Shown here piece after piece: positions 1 through 11,548 of a stretch of 64,000 nt of DNA. The notes below the pieces were generated by a model, which made no database searches, had not been told where the DNA came from, and saw only the letters and a program-made list of their open reading frames with translations. The translations under genes were made by a program, and so were the position numbers. The stretch is from Archilochus colubris (lineage: Eukaryota > Chordata > Aves > Apodiformes > Trochilidae): NCBI GenBank assembly GCA_023079485.1, contig CM041115.1, positions 29,564,826-29,628,825 of the forward strand, written 5' to 3'. Numbering within the stretch: position 1 is the stretch's first letter; each line of letters opens with the position of its first letter.

Positions 1-890
1 CATCACAAATCTTGTTTGTTCTAAAGAAATCTCTTAGTCTGTGTCTGTGCTATTTAGATTATGTACCTTTCAATCCACTAGTTTGACTACTATGGGACTA
101 TGATCTGGGTTATCTTGTCTAACTGCAGACAGTATGTATCTCAATATACATAATTAAAAAAAGTCAAGGTTTATTTTGAGACCGTCTACCGATCTGTAAG
201 CAACAACCTGTAACAAATAGTCAACACAAATTCACAACACTAGTGGATTTAGAAGAATTTATGATGTCTAAGATGCAAATTATAAGATACTTTAGAGTTG
301 AAATTGTGTATTTAATGAGTACGAGACTGCCTCACAAGGGTGACAAGCAATTATTTCCTAAATGCAGAACAATTTTGTCTCAACTCAAACAAGAAAGCAT
401 TGTGTTATTTATAGATATGTCTCCGCAGATTTTTCAAATTCTTTCCTCCTGCGTAGGTAACAAGGTTCCTCCATTCTGTAGGTAAAGAAGAAAGATAATC
501 TAACTGAAAAATTTTTGGTTGTGCCTCAGATGGAAGCAAAGAAAACAGCACAGATGTGAATAGGAACCTTTTCTCTAAGCTCAAACTGAAAAACAAACAA
601 GTGTAGATTTTTTTCCTCACTTGGGAAGGAAAAGATAAGAAACTCAATTAAAATTGTGATATATTTACTAGCCTAATTCTTAAAAGTGACTTTTTATGAA
701 ATATTCCTGAATGATGCAGATGTAGTTTTCTATCACAGAGAGATATATGAAACCTTCCAATTCTCACTCAAACCACTGACATAAAATTGGAAATCAGTGT
801 CCAGGCTATTTAATTCACCAGCCTAATTTTACCAGTTTAATTTCTGAGACAAAAGTGCATTTTAAAATAATTCCTCGTTTCCTTTTATGT
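1..890. other. Unique AT-rich DNA, no gene seen
   Basis: Only short open frames of about 80 codons on both strands, with no recognisable domain. No repeat family, RNA gene or CpG cluster was recognised. Confidence 0.6.
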
Positions 891-1068
891 CATGAAATTA
901 TAGAATGTCACATTGGAAGTGACTCCACGGATCACCAGGTCCAACCCTTCTAATATTATGGTTTATGTGATATATCTCAGCACCCCACCGAGTTGAGAGT
1001 TAAGACTTCCCAGAGTGAGGGAATCCACATCTTCCCCTGGGAAGCTATTCCACTGTATGATGTTATCT
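891..1068 (-). mobile_element. Old CR1-like LINE fragment (3' region)
   Basis: The + strand reads as the reverse complement of a CR1-type 3' region. It opens with an ATTATAGAATGTCACATTGG-like terminus, followed by GGAAGTGACTCC, GGTCCAACCC and GGAATCCACATCTTCCCCTGG, which are the usual CR1 tail landmarks. It is strongly diverged and only about 180 bp long, so it is an old insertion cut short at its 5' side, as LINE copies usually are. An L2 or L3 relative is possible. Confidence 0.6.
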
Positions 1069-4000
1069 ACTAATTTTATGTAAATATAAAAAAAAAAATA
1101 TTTGGCAAATGATTTTTCCTAATTCAAAATTTTATGTATTTTTATGCTCCTATCAAGGTTTCATCCAAACTAAAGACCTAATTTATAACTGTATTTTCAA
1201 TTTAATTAATGAATTGTCATGATTTAGCCATGAGATATTAAATGACTCAAATGTCAAACACAAAGATGAAAAAAATCTTCAGGAACAGATAAGAATTTGA
1301 TCTACTAAAGCTACAATTTAAAGCTGTAGGACCTGCTCAGCTTTCTTCAGAGTATCACTGGTTATGCCATTCTCCAACCACACACTGATTCCTATATAAA
1401 GAATCATGGGAAGCAAAACAGCTGGAAAATTCTACTAACACCTTGATATCAATGTTGTGGCACCTAAATAAGTTTATAAATGAGTTTATAAGTTTATAAA
1501 ACTAAAGTTTTCCCTTTTTTACCCTTCTCCATGAACATAGATACATACATATGGTTGTCTCCAGTTTGATCTGAATTTTCCTTCCAAGTCCTCCTCAACA
1601 ACATCTACCCAACATTAACAAACAAGAGAAAAATTAATGAAATACTGTTGTTCTGCCATGTTTACCCAGTCCTACCTACTCTACTTTAATGTAATTTTAA
1701 CACAGATGAAACCTTCCTTGGATCTCAAATGGTTGCCACAAAGATAGAAATAATTATGCAAAATTTTGTCATACATGGTTCCTCCCTTTCCTTTATCTGG
1801 TCTTCATTGTGGAAAAATTAATTGAACAGGCTGGAAGACCAGGAGATTGGCAGCCTCTGTGACAGAGAAGTCAGACACAAAAGCAGCAGCAGCCGCTTTT
1901 GGGATAAGTTCCTTAAATACTTATACATGATTTGTACTTTGGCCTTTGTTTGGATATGACTGTAAACACCAAGAAAAATCTATGGAATGACTCACAAGGA
2001 CATTTGATCCCATAAATATTTGGAGGTCTTAAGCCACAATTAGACTTGCAAAAAACCCTTTTTAAATCAGTGAAAACCTTCCCATCCACCATCCTAGATA
2101 TCATTTCAACTCTTTCCTAGGCAAAATCAATCACTCAAACAGTTGCACATTATTTCTTGCTCGCAATTAGTATAATAAAAAGTAGTCAACATTCTCTTCC
2201 TTTGTTCAAAAATGCATAATGGCAACACTCATTTACAATAAAATCACAGACCTCTTGGGTAAATTAAGGATTTGTGCACTTGGAAGCTATAATTATCTTT
2301 TTAGGTCACAGAAGGTTTTTGCTTTTTGCCCTTATCCATATTGTATACCTACCCCTTGAGGGTGGCACATCTGCCAGTCACACAGCTTGTCCACTTCTCA
2401 GGAAATATTCCAGTGAAGTTTCATTCATCTGATTTCCAGACCATTCCTAAAAATGTTTCTACTCTTCAGCTGACAAGAAGCCAAAACTTCACATCAATGA
2501 CACACAGTCTTGAAATCCTCTTTGCCATCAAACCCTTTGAAAAGCATATTCTTACCTCTGATTTATTTCTGCTGTGGGCTGTAGAAAAAACTTTCCAGGA
2601 CTGCATGGCCAATAATCTCATATTAAACAATTTATTTTAGCTTATGTTTTTCTTCTTAAAACGTTGATCAGTCCTAAAGTAATTTGCTGGTATTTTTTTG
2701 CAGAGAGACATAGATGTATGGTGCAGAATATGAGGATACTAGAAATTGCACACAACATGAAGAAAAATTGAAGATTTTGTTTTGAAACCTGTGTATCTGA
2801 AATTCTGTGAAGTATTTAAGGGTTCTTAATATTACACTGATATTTTAAAGTCTGTTTCCTAGCTTACACTTTAGGATATCTGTGTTAATCAAACTATACA
2901 TTTCCAAAAGTTAAAAATTATTTCAGTTAAGAGGGGAAAAAAAGCTCAGGTACAACATATTTCTGTGGAGGAAAATAAATTGCTACTCTTGTTTGCAACA
3001 ACTTGCACTTCTTAAAAATTGAGCCTAAGAAAAGTGTTCCTATGGAATTAATGAAATTTCATGTTCAAAGTACTTAAACTTCTTATTAAGGAAATTAAAA
3101 GCCTTGAAATTGAGGAAAATGTATCCTCTTTCCTAATATTCGCCATTTAATTTTTGAAGTGGAGAATATTTGCTTGCAATAAGTGCCAGTGCTAGTTTTC
3201 AGTAAATATTCCCCTTAGCTATTTGCACTTTTTAAGTGAAGCTTATATTTTTAAGACTTATTTTTTGCATTCAAACTGGACGTAAGAAGTTGCTAGCTGA
3301 ACTATATTTCACAAGGAGTGGATTTTAAAAAAAATCCACTGTAGATTCTTGAATTAGTACCATCCCAATGTGGAAATAGAAATATGTGTAATCTTTGCAG
3401 TCATACAGGCTTAATTTTCATATAGCTAAAAAGTCTCAAATTAATTTTTTGCAAGAAGGAATTATTTAAAGAAATCATATTGTTTATACTCTGCAAGTAC
3501 AGTTGGCAAACAGAAAATGGGGCAAAACACTCAGTATTAATAATTCATTACATTCTTCTGAAAATGCAGTTTTAAAATCAACTTACACATGAACACCTTT
3601 TATATTTTGGGGGGACTGGGTAGAGCATAAACTTTCTGCTTGGGAAAGTTTGCAATCAAAACAGAAAGGGTATGTATGCACAAAGACCCTGCCAAGACCT
3701 AAGTCTCAGGAAGTATACGATCAGCTTCAGCTCATAGTCAGTGAGAATATACATTACACAGACATCTTTTGTCTGAATGTCAGCAGTATACACACTTATT
3801 AGATAAACTGCCAGCAACTGAAGAAGGTTTGCTATGTCTGAATGTCATCTGCGAGCTGTTTGGAGTCTAATCTCACCATCTGACAAATGTTAATGGTTTT
3901 GCAAGGCATCAGATCCATTCAAGGAAAAGATGTTACTTATGACCAGAGAAAGAGTAAATTAAATACTACCATAACAACTCTTAATATGACTTGCCTATGA

Positions 4001-4384
4001 AACAGCAATTTCAGACAGTCTTTTTAAATCCATGCCTGATGCAGACATTTACATTTTCTTTATTTTGCACATCTACCTTTATAAAGAGTTCTCAATCATA
4101 CATATTCATGTGCTATGAAAAATTAAACCTTAAAAAAACCCAACTGTGATAGTGCCTAAGCTAGAGAAATTAAATCAGCTGTTTTGCTTTTCAACTTTAA
4201 ATTTCTTTTTTTTTCAATTTCACAAATTCAGGCAAACATAAATAAATGACAAATTATGCCCACTGAAGAGTGAAGCAGGCAAAAGCACTACTTTTCATAG
4301 CTCACATTAAATTCAATGAAAATCCCTGGTTGTTTTTCTGAAGATGTCTCAATAGTTTTGTAACAAACATTTTTTCTTCTTCGC
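1069..4384. other. Unique AT-rich DNA, no gene seen
   Basis: The longest frame (2326-2640, + strand, 104 codons) has no recognisable domain and is of a length expected by chance in AT-rich DNA. There is a short run of GTTTATAA repeats near 1470-1500 and a direct repeat GTCTGAATGTCA near 3770 and 3836. Nothing else was recognised. Confidence 0.55.
4380..4384. repeat. Left target-site duplication of LTR A
   Basis: TTCGC directly before the LTR; the right copy at 5167-5171 is TTCAC. Confidence 0.65.
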
Positions 4385-5166
4385 TGTCTTGGTTTTATCC
4401 AGGGTAGAACCAAACTTCTTTTTAGTTATTTTAATATTCAGTGAACTCTCTTCTAATTAACTGCACTTGCTGAAATTAACAGCATGTTTTTCAGTGTCAA
4501 CTTCAAGGACTAATAGTCCTTGATGTTTAAAGTTCTTGCTGAATAATGATACTCAGAAAGGTTATTGCTTTTGCTTCCACAGAAACCCAGGTCACTGCTT
4601 GGTTCTCCTAAACTTTTTCTGCACCAGAAATCAAAGGGAGGAAATGAGGTCACACCTGCCACCTTCTTGTAGGTAAAAGCAGACCAGACAGCTGATGAAA
4701 AATTAACCAGACTAAGTATTCCACCCCACAAGTGTCATAAAGACTATTAAATCTGAAGGGTCATGAGTGTTAAGCTCTCTTCATCTATGGCCAGCACACT
4801 TGAAGGACTCTGTCTGTTATTCTATCTTTGATTCCCATCTGTGCATTCTTAAATCAATGTGTTCCTTAACCAAGTTCCAGGCTGTTCTGAGTCCAGGAAT
4901 CTGGGATTTTCCCAGGACCTGCCCTGCAGCCTTTATTGTGACATGGGCAGTATTGTGTGGAATGAGCGTGATACTGTCTTTGTAAAAATTTTTACACATT
5001 TTGTAATTTGTTTTTCATTATTACTATTTCATTAAAGTTGTGTAGTTCAGTTTTCAACCAGTAAGACTCTCATTCTTCTTCTTCATTCCATTTCTGGGTA
5101 GGGGGAGGGGTTAATAAAGAGCATCTGTTATTCATTTAATTGTTGACCCAGTGCTAAACCTTGACA
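4385..5166 (+). mobile_element. Solo LTR A, avian ERVL-type
   Basis: A 782-bp LTR beginning TGTCTTGG and ending AAACCTTGACA, the TG...CA ends expected of an LTR. It aligns along its whole length with the LTR at 36864-37634. Shared blocks include TGCTGAAATTAACAGCATGTT, CACTGCTTGGTTCT and AGAGAGCATCTGTT-like sequence near the 3' end. The flanking 5-mers are TTCGC (4380-4384) and TTCAC (5167-5171), a 5-bp target duplication with one change that fits CpG decay. Five-base duplications fit ERVL-type integration. No internal retroviral sequence follows, so this is a solo LTR left by recombination between two LTRs. Assignment to ERVL is from general resemblance of its ends to avian ERVL LTRs. Confidence 0.8.
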
Positions 5167-5171
5167 TTCAC
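5167..5171. repeat. Right target-site duplication of LTR A
   Basis: TTCAC directly after the LTR, matching TTCGC on the left at four of five bases. The difference is a CpG to CpA transition. Confidence 0.65.
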
Positions 5172-5237
5172 AGACCTTGTTTTTAAATTAAGGGGTTTTC
5201 CTTACCAACCTAGTGGATAAATTCAAACCTGAATGGA

Positions 5238-5276
5238 TAATAATGATGATTATTGTTGTTGTTATTATTATTATTG
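5238..5276. repeat. Imperfect ATT/GTT trinucleotide repeat
   Basis: A run of TAATGATGATTATTGTTG followed by four ATT units. Confidence 0.8.
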
Positions 5277-5340
5277 CAAGATGGATTAATTACTTGGCAG
5301 GGTGTGGAAGAGGGAGGAAAGAGTAGAGGAGAAGGGAATT

Positions 5341-5615
5341 AGAATTATAGAATAGTTTGGGTTGGAAGGGACCTTGAAGATCATCTCATCCCAGCCCTCC
5401 CTGAATGGACAGGGACACCTCCCACTGGGCTACATTGACCTGGCCTTGAACACTTCCAGGGAGAGGGCATCCACAACTCTGTTAGGAAACCTGTGCCAAG
5501 GTCTCACCACCCTAATAGTAGAATTTCTTCCTAATATTAATATAAATCTTTACTCTTCCAGTTCAAAACTGTTCCCCCTCATCCTATAAAGAGCTTCTCC
5601 CCATCTTTTCTGTAG
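5341..5615 (-). mobile_element. CR1 LINE 3'-end fragment
   Basis: Reverse complement of a CR1 3' end. It starts with an ATTATAGAATAGTTTGGGTTG terminus, then GGAAGGGACCTTGAAGATCAT, GGACACCTCCCACTGG and TTCTTCCTAATAT, the order seen in avian CR1 3' UTR and end of ORF2. The + strand open frame 5362-5589 is only its antisense shadow. The copy keeps its 3' end and is truncated on the 5' side after about 275 bp, the common CR1 pattern. Confidence 0.9.
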
Positions 5616-6921
5616 TTTGATGTGTAAGGAATGAGCAATGAGTCATCCCTCTGAAACAGTAAAATAAAACTATGATAAATTGGTATATACTTTTAATATT
5701 ATAGCTGTGGTCATCAGAAAACACAAGGTCATAATCCCTTCTTTAATATGATAATTGTACATTTCTATCAGGAAGAATAAGCCATTGTAAACTTAGTCAC
5801 TCACAGTTTTATCCTTTAACTCTTTATAATAAATCAATAGGGGTGTAGCTCACATTCACAATTAGCTTAACTAGAAGAGAAAAAAATGTTATTAATTTTG
5901 ACATGATTGACAATTTCAGAAATAACTACTTTAAACAGACCTTAGTTATAACTGTAATTCAATTTGAAATGTCCTATCTACTTAGAATTTAAAGATTTTA
6001 CAGCTTTTGGGAGACATTTATATGCTCTAAAATAGCATAACTTTTGACATTAATATTTCTTCCTAAAACTAATCTTTTCAGGTGTTTCTACCTCTGTCAC
6101 CGATCCTGCTTTTTTGCTCACTTTATTGCAATTTTATAGCTTAATTCAACCTCTTTCAGTTTTTTTGTTTTTTCTATTGGCAATGTATCTTCTGTAGTTT
6201 CTACCTTCCATGTTTGGTTGTGGTGTTTTTCCTTTGTTTAAATATCACTGGAGAAAAGTAGAGAGTTAGTAAACCCAAATTTAAGCTATTTTATTTTCTC
6301 TGGATACATACAGTTGAAAAGCTACCTCACTTAAATAATAAGTAGCCTTTTGGTATTTAATTCCTTTTGCCAAATTTCTTCTTTCTTTGTATACTATTGT
6401 CAGATTATAGGCTCAGATTTGTCCCAATTAAAACTAAACTATTTCTATTATCTGGGCAGAGGTTAGTAAAAACTTCCATAGGAGTTTTGCACTATTATGA
6501 TCAGTATTTCTGTTAACTATATTAAAGTTTTACAGAGATGTTCTCTCAGGCAAAATTCTTTTAATATGTATAACAGTCCAGTAGTTGTCACATCCCACCT
6601 GGTGGGCAACCCAGGGAGATTCATACTGGACTTGTTCAGCCACAGGAGCTGAGGTACAGTTAGATCTGGTCGTCTCAAACCCATCCTTCCTAGGAAGGGT
6701 CATTACAGGATGGGTAGAGTAAACCTCTTCTAACTGCCCCAGGGACAGGATTGTCCAGCTCTTAGTTAATTTCTTTTAACAACATGTTTATTGAGATTAA
6801 TCTCTTGAATTCTCTGTGTTGTATTCTAAGAGTAAGACCATTACCCAGGAGGCTTATACAAAAAAAAGCTTTTGCCAGCAGGTAGCCTGGGGGGAGTATA
6901 CAGAAATTGTCTGAGCAGCTA
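5616..6921. other. Unique DNA; unidentified patch near 6586-6780
   Basis: Mostly AT-rich DNA with no gene. The stretch 6586-6780 is richer in G+C than its surroundings (CCCACCTGGTGGGCAACCC and a following CAGGAGCTGAGG) and has the look of a degraded repeat. I could not assign it to a family or find target duplications. Confidence 0.4.
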
Positions 6922-7042
6922 TGGATAAGGTTAGGAAAGCTAGAGCCCTGGCCAGGGAAATCATTGTCAAAAAGAAAAGCTTCTATATATTTGTTTGTGA
7001 CTAAATGAGGACTAGGGAAAATGTGGGCCCTTGGAAGAAGGA
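6922..7042 (+). mobile_element. CR1 LINE fragment, ORF2 region upstream of RT
   Basis: Resembles the CR1 ORF2 segment between the endonuclease and reverse transcriptase: GTTAGGAAAGCTAGAGCCCTGGCC, then lysine-rich codons around a SFYIF-like stretch and GGGAAAATGTGGGCCC. The next part of the same ORF2 order appears at 7722 in the same orientation, so both blocks probably derive from one copy split by later sequence. Confidence 0.6.
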
Positions 7043-7721
7043 AATAGTGTTCTGTTGTGTTCAGAATGGCAGCCACACTGGCCAATATCCCTTCTTCAAA
7101 TGGTTCCTAAGGATCCCAGTAGAACAAAGACCAGCTAATATTGGTTGGATGTCAAAACAAACACCTTACTTGCCCCAGAAACAATGGAAATAATGCTCTC
7201 ACCTAGCAATAACAATTAGGGTTTTCCCAAGAAAGCTGGGGAGAGAGGGAAAAAAGAGAAGAGAGGGAAGTCAGAAAAGAGGGTAAGAGTTGGAGGCAGC
7301 ATAAGAATATAGTCACCACCCAAAGTTCACAGCATCCCTACAGCCCTCCTTGCATCTGCTGGTGGCACAGTCCTAGGCAGCAAAGATAGGGTAGCCTTGG
7401 GGCCACCTTTATACTCTAAACATCTCGTTGCATCACTGGTCTGAGCCAGTAAGACCCTGAGTAGGAGAAGGAGTGTTGATCTGTCAAGATTTTCCATGCA
7501 ATTCTGACCTCTGTTTTCAATGCAGGACATGTAGTCCTCAGTTCAAGGATTGTTTCTATACAAGGTAGGAGTGCCATGGGGCAGGAAGTGAGGAAAAAAA
7601 CACCGTGTGGATCTTCTCTTCCAAGCAATGAAGAGTTTTTCACTCAGGAGGCTTGAGCTGTTTTTGGGCTGTTTGAGACAATGGTCTCCAAATATCCATC
7701 TGTCACATGTCATATGGTCAT
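7043..7721. other. Unidentified insert inside a CR1 copy
   Basis: About 680 bp separates two collinear CR1 blocks. It includes a purine-rich patch (7240-7300). Open frames here (7327-7643, - strand) show no known domain. The insert could be another repeat, for example an LTR, but I see no convincing TG...CA ends or target duplication. Confidence 0.4.
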
Positions 7722-8504
7722 GTGGAGCATGGAGAAGGCTGAGGTACTTCAGTCTTCACTTGCACATACTCAGGCCACACTGTTCAAACATAAAAGACAA
7801 AGACAGGGACTGAGAAAATGAATGTTAGGAGCACATCAGACTTGAGCCCATCTAAGGAAGTTGAAGGTGCACAACAGATTCGCAGGACCTCATTGGATTC
7901 ATCCATGGGTCCTAAGAGAACTGGCAAATGAAGTTGCTAAACCCCTGCCTATCATGTCTGAGAAGCTGTGGTAGACTAATACTCCCACTGGCTGGAAAAA
8001 TTAAAAACATAATCTCCATTGCTGAAAGCTAACATGGCTTCACTAAGTGCAAATTCTGCCTGACAAATTTGGTGGCCTTCCATAATAAGCTTAGAGTTTT
8101 AGTGAATAGAAGAGCAAACTAGACTTGTCTACCTAGACTTTTGCAAAGCATTTGCACTATCCCACAACATCCTTGTCTCTAAATTCAAAACACTTGATGG
8201 ATGGACCACTAAGTGGATAAGGACTGGCTGAATGGTGAATGGTTCATTGTCTAAGTGGAGATTAGTGATGAGTGCCATTTCATGGGGGTCAGTCTGGAAC
8301 CAGTGCTGTTTAGCATCTTTACTTGGTGATGTGGCTAGTGGAACAGAGTGCAGCTTCAGCAAGTTTGCTAATGACACCAAGATGTGTGGTGTGGTCAACA
8401 CACTGGGGGAAGGGAAGTTATCCAGAGAGACTTTGAGAGGTGAGTCCATGCCAACCTAGATGACCTTTAGTGTCCCTTCCATCCCTTATTACTTTATGAT
8501 TCTA
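7722..8504 (+). mobile_element. CR1 LINE fragment, RT region joined to 3' end
   Basis: Follows the CR1 ORF2 order. GGAGAAGGCTGAGGTACTTCAGTCTTCAC leads to a block matching the RT start (7850-8030), then an RT core with a GS-W-N catalytic-loop remnant and a FANDT-like form of the FADD catalytic motif near 8365. After CCAGAGAGACTTTGAGAG the copy jumps to the extreme 3' end (TAGTGTCCCTTCCA ... TTATGATTCTAAA), so the last part of ORF2 and most of the 3' UTR are deleted. Several stops and frame breaks make it inactive. Confidence 0.85.
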
Positions 8505-9099
8505 AAATAAAAATGTCCTCAACTGAACTGGAAATGTGTTCTTCATGGAAGGAGGAAAGGAAGAAGGAAAGAGGAGCAGGTAACCAGTATACCAGAAGAA
8601 CTGCTGCTAAAAAAATCTATAGCATGTATTCCAAAGCAAACGTTGTTAAAAAAAACAGATCTATTTTACAAGAAAAATAGCTATGGATCTGTGTCTTCTG
8701 TAGCAAATATCCAGGAACTGCCAAATGGCAAACATAGCATTTATTCTCACACCCAGAAAAAAAAGATGTAGACAACTGCAGGTCTCTGATTGAACACAAG
8801 CCTATGCAGAGTTTTACAATGGATTTTCAAGAAGAGAGCAATCAAGCAGAAAAATAGAAAATAGTATTCTATAAATTAAAATGTTATTTTTACTAAAGGT
8901 CACACTTTCTGGTGTCAGATTCACTTAATGTCTATTTTTATTTATAAGACCATACAATTCTTAATCAAGAGAAATGCATTAAATATTCTGTAGCTAGATT
9001 GAAATAAATAATTTTATTCAGTGCCTCATGAGACCTTAAGATTAAGAATGCAGGCATTTACAAAAAAACAGTAAGATGGTATATTTGGCATCATCAGCA
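8505..9099. other. Unique AT-rich DNA, no gene seen
   Basis: A short GGAAGAAGGAAAGAGGAG purine tract lies at 8550-8575. Nothing else was recognised. Confidence 0.5.
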
Positions 9100-10010
9100 A
9101 GGTGCTGGCAGTCAGGGACTGCCTCTGTGAGAAGAGGCTGTAGATAAACCCTGACAGATGTGGATGGCTCCAGCTGGTTGCAGCTGGTTCAGCTGTCTCC
9201 AGTGGGCACACTGCAGGACACAGCTAATCCCTCAGTCAAGCTGATGGCACCTGTGGGAAAATGTCTTTAAGAAAGTGTGAAAACGTATAACAGCTGTGAG
9301 AGAGAGGTGAGAAAAAGACTGTCAGCTCTGCAGACACTGAGTGCAGTGGAGGAGGGGGATGAGGTGCTCCAGTCATGGGAGCAGATTCCACTGCAGACCA
9401 TGGATCATACCATGGTGTAACAGTTTATTCTCCTTCAATCCATGGAGGTACACAGATATACACCCTGCAGCCTATGGAGAATCCCATGTTGCAGGAGGTG
9501 CGGGTATGCCCTGTGGACATGCCCTGAAGGAAGCTGCAGCCCTTGGAGAACCCACACTGTTTTTTCTATGATGTGTGGCCTGTGGAGTACCCATGAAAGG
9601 AAGAGAAAAAGTGTGAGAAGGAGGGTGTAGAGTAGCTGGATGAGGGTAAAGACTAGAGAGTTAGGTAGAGAGTAGCTAGGATGCCATTCCTCTTTCTCCT
9701 GTGATGCTCAGTAGAGGAGATAAAGGAGTGGAGACTGAAGAAATTATGTAAAGCCTGAGAAGAAGGGACTTGTGCAGGGCAATTATTTTATTTTTGTCTT
9801 AGTTTCTCACTATCCTCTCTTTTAATTAGCAAGAAATTGCATTAATTTCTCCAAGTCAAGTCTGTTTTGCCTGCAATGGTAACAAGTCAATGAATTCTGA
9901 CTTCGCCTGCACCCACAAGGCTTTACATCTTATATTTTCACCTTTCCTGCTGAGGAGGTGGAATGAGAGAATGGCTAATGGGAGTCTGGCATCCAGCCAA
10001 GGTCAACACA
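9100..10010 (+). mobile_element. LTR D, ERVL-type, probable solo LTR
   Basis: The 3' third carries the ending typical of one avian ERVL LTR group: a CTGAGGAGGTGGAATGAGAGA-like block, then CTGGCATCCAGCC and GGTCAACACA. Upstream are GCCTCTGTGAGAAGAGGCTGTAG (9120-9142) and an imperfect internal repeat (9360-9600) in which phrases like CATGGATCATACC, CATGGAGGTACAC and CCTATGGAGAATCCC recur. A T-rich segment near 9785 fits the polyadenylation region. No ERVL internal start follows, suggesting a solo LTR. The left edge is approximate and no target duplication was found. It is a different LTR subfamily from those at 4385 and 36864. Confidence 0.7.
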
Positions 10011-11548
10011 CCGGAGATGTGGGTAGTTCCAATGAGCAATATTGAAAAGGCAATTATTACAGAAATAAGACAATGGGAGGGTCAAGTTGCACCCACCCTG
10101 GACCACACTCTCCCCCTAGTGTTTTCAATAGTTACTTGCTTGCACCTATGACATTTGTAGACGACAAAGTCAGAAGATACGGGCCTGGAAGAGATGGCTC
10201 AGACTTGATGGTCCTTCAGTCTAGAATAATAGAATGGGAACGACATACAGACATTCAATTTAAGAATTGCATTCTTAGGAACCAATGACAAGATATGCAT
10301 CTTTTGTTTCTATTGCCTTATTTGATCCTTTTCTTGTTCTTTTCGATACAGGCATCTTTTCTTTCCCATACTTAATTTACTTGACCCTTAATCTACTAAA
10401 TACAAAGTTTTATGCTAGAGGAGAGCACTTTACCAACAGACCAAGTTTTCATTATTGACCAGAAAATCTAAGCTTCTGTCTGAGTTGTCCTAATAGCAGT
10501 TGCTATGGTGACGAGCAGGTTGCAACAGTGGCTCTGATTCTCCCTTATGATTTCTAGCTCCATAATAAAGGAGCTGTTACATCTGTGAATAGTTTCTGAT
10601 GAGCTTTATTTAGGAAAATACTGAGGCTTTAAGTACTTCCTTTTCTCCTGCCCATGGATAGGTTTTCACAATCCATACATTCAAGTTAAAAATCAAGGTA
10701 TGAGGCAGCAGCCCTTACTAATTTCTCTCAGATTAGAGCTATTTGTAATTTCAAATTAATTGATGTAAAAGGGAAGCTTCAGAATAAGTGTAAACTGTCT
10801 TCACACTAAGCTTTATTATAATTTACAGATAACCCCATGCTGTTTGCCTTCATGGGAATTTCTGTCCTCTTCTATCAATATTCCATTGGCTTCTACCCTC
10901 TACTTTAAGTTAAGAAGCAGACAAGGAACATCGGTGTTGGTCTGCAGCAACTCCGTTGTTTAAACAAGACAGCCTAACTCACTATAGTGCAGTAAAGTAG
11001 TTCAAATTTTGTACAAAGAGCAGCTCTTCCACCCATGCTAACAGATGCAGGCCTGAAGATATTCTTGGACTAAAAAGATAATATAACAGACTTATTTTTG
11101 AAAAACAGACTTATTTATCCCTTTTAGCAATCACATGAGTCATAGCAAGTTGTTAACGTTGCACTACAGTAATGTTTCCGTTGTCATCTAAAATGCCTGT
11201 TTATTACTTCCATCAGCTAGCCTTTTGCTGAAACAGTAAGTAAAGTAACGTATATTGTATGTACCTTCCCTATCTTCTATCTATCCCTATCTATTAGCCT
11301 TTTCCTAAATTCTTAAATAAGACTACTGCTCTAAAGTAGGACAGGAGAAAGATAGACTCAACATGCATTGTACTGAAATTAAATAACAATGATGAAAAGA
11401 GAAAAATTAGAGAGCTGACAGGACTTAGACAAGAGGAGTCAAACTTGGGAGACATAGCAACGTGTCTCAGAGGAAGAAGATGACAGATTATAGAATAAAG
11501 ATAATCAGGGAGTTCAATGGCATTTACAGAAACCATGTGTCATTATTG
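10011..11548. other. Unique DNA with an RFX-like motif cluster
   Basis: No gene or repeat family recognised. The only notable feature is the paired X-box-like motif at 10499-10526, listed separately. Confidence 0.5.
10499..10526. promoter_or_regulatory. Candidate RFX (X-box) binding cluster
   Basis: GTTGCTATGGTGAC (10499-10512) matches the two-half-site X-box pattern recognised by RFX factors, with one weak position in the second half. Six bases later comes the perfect palindrome GTTGCAAC (10519-10526). This is motif matching only; chance occurrence cannot be excluded. Confidence 0.3.
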
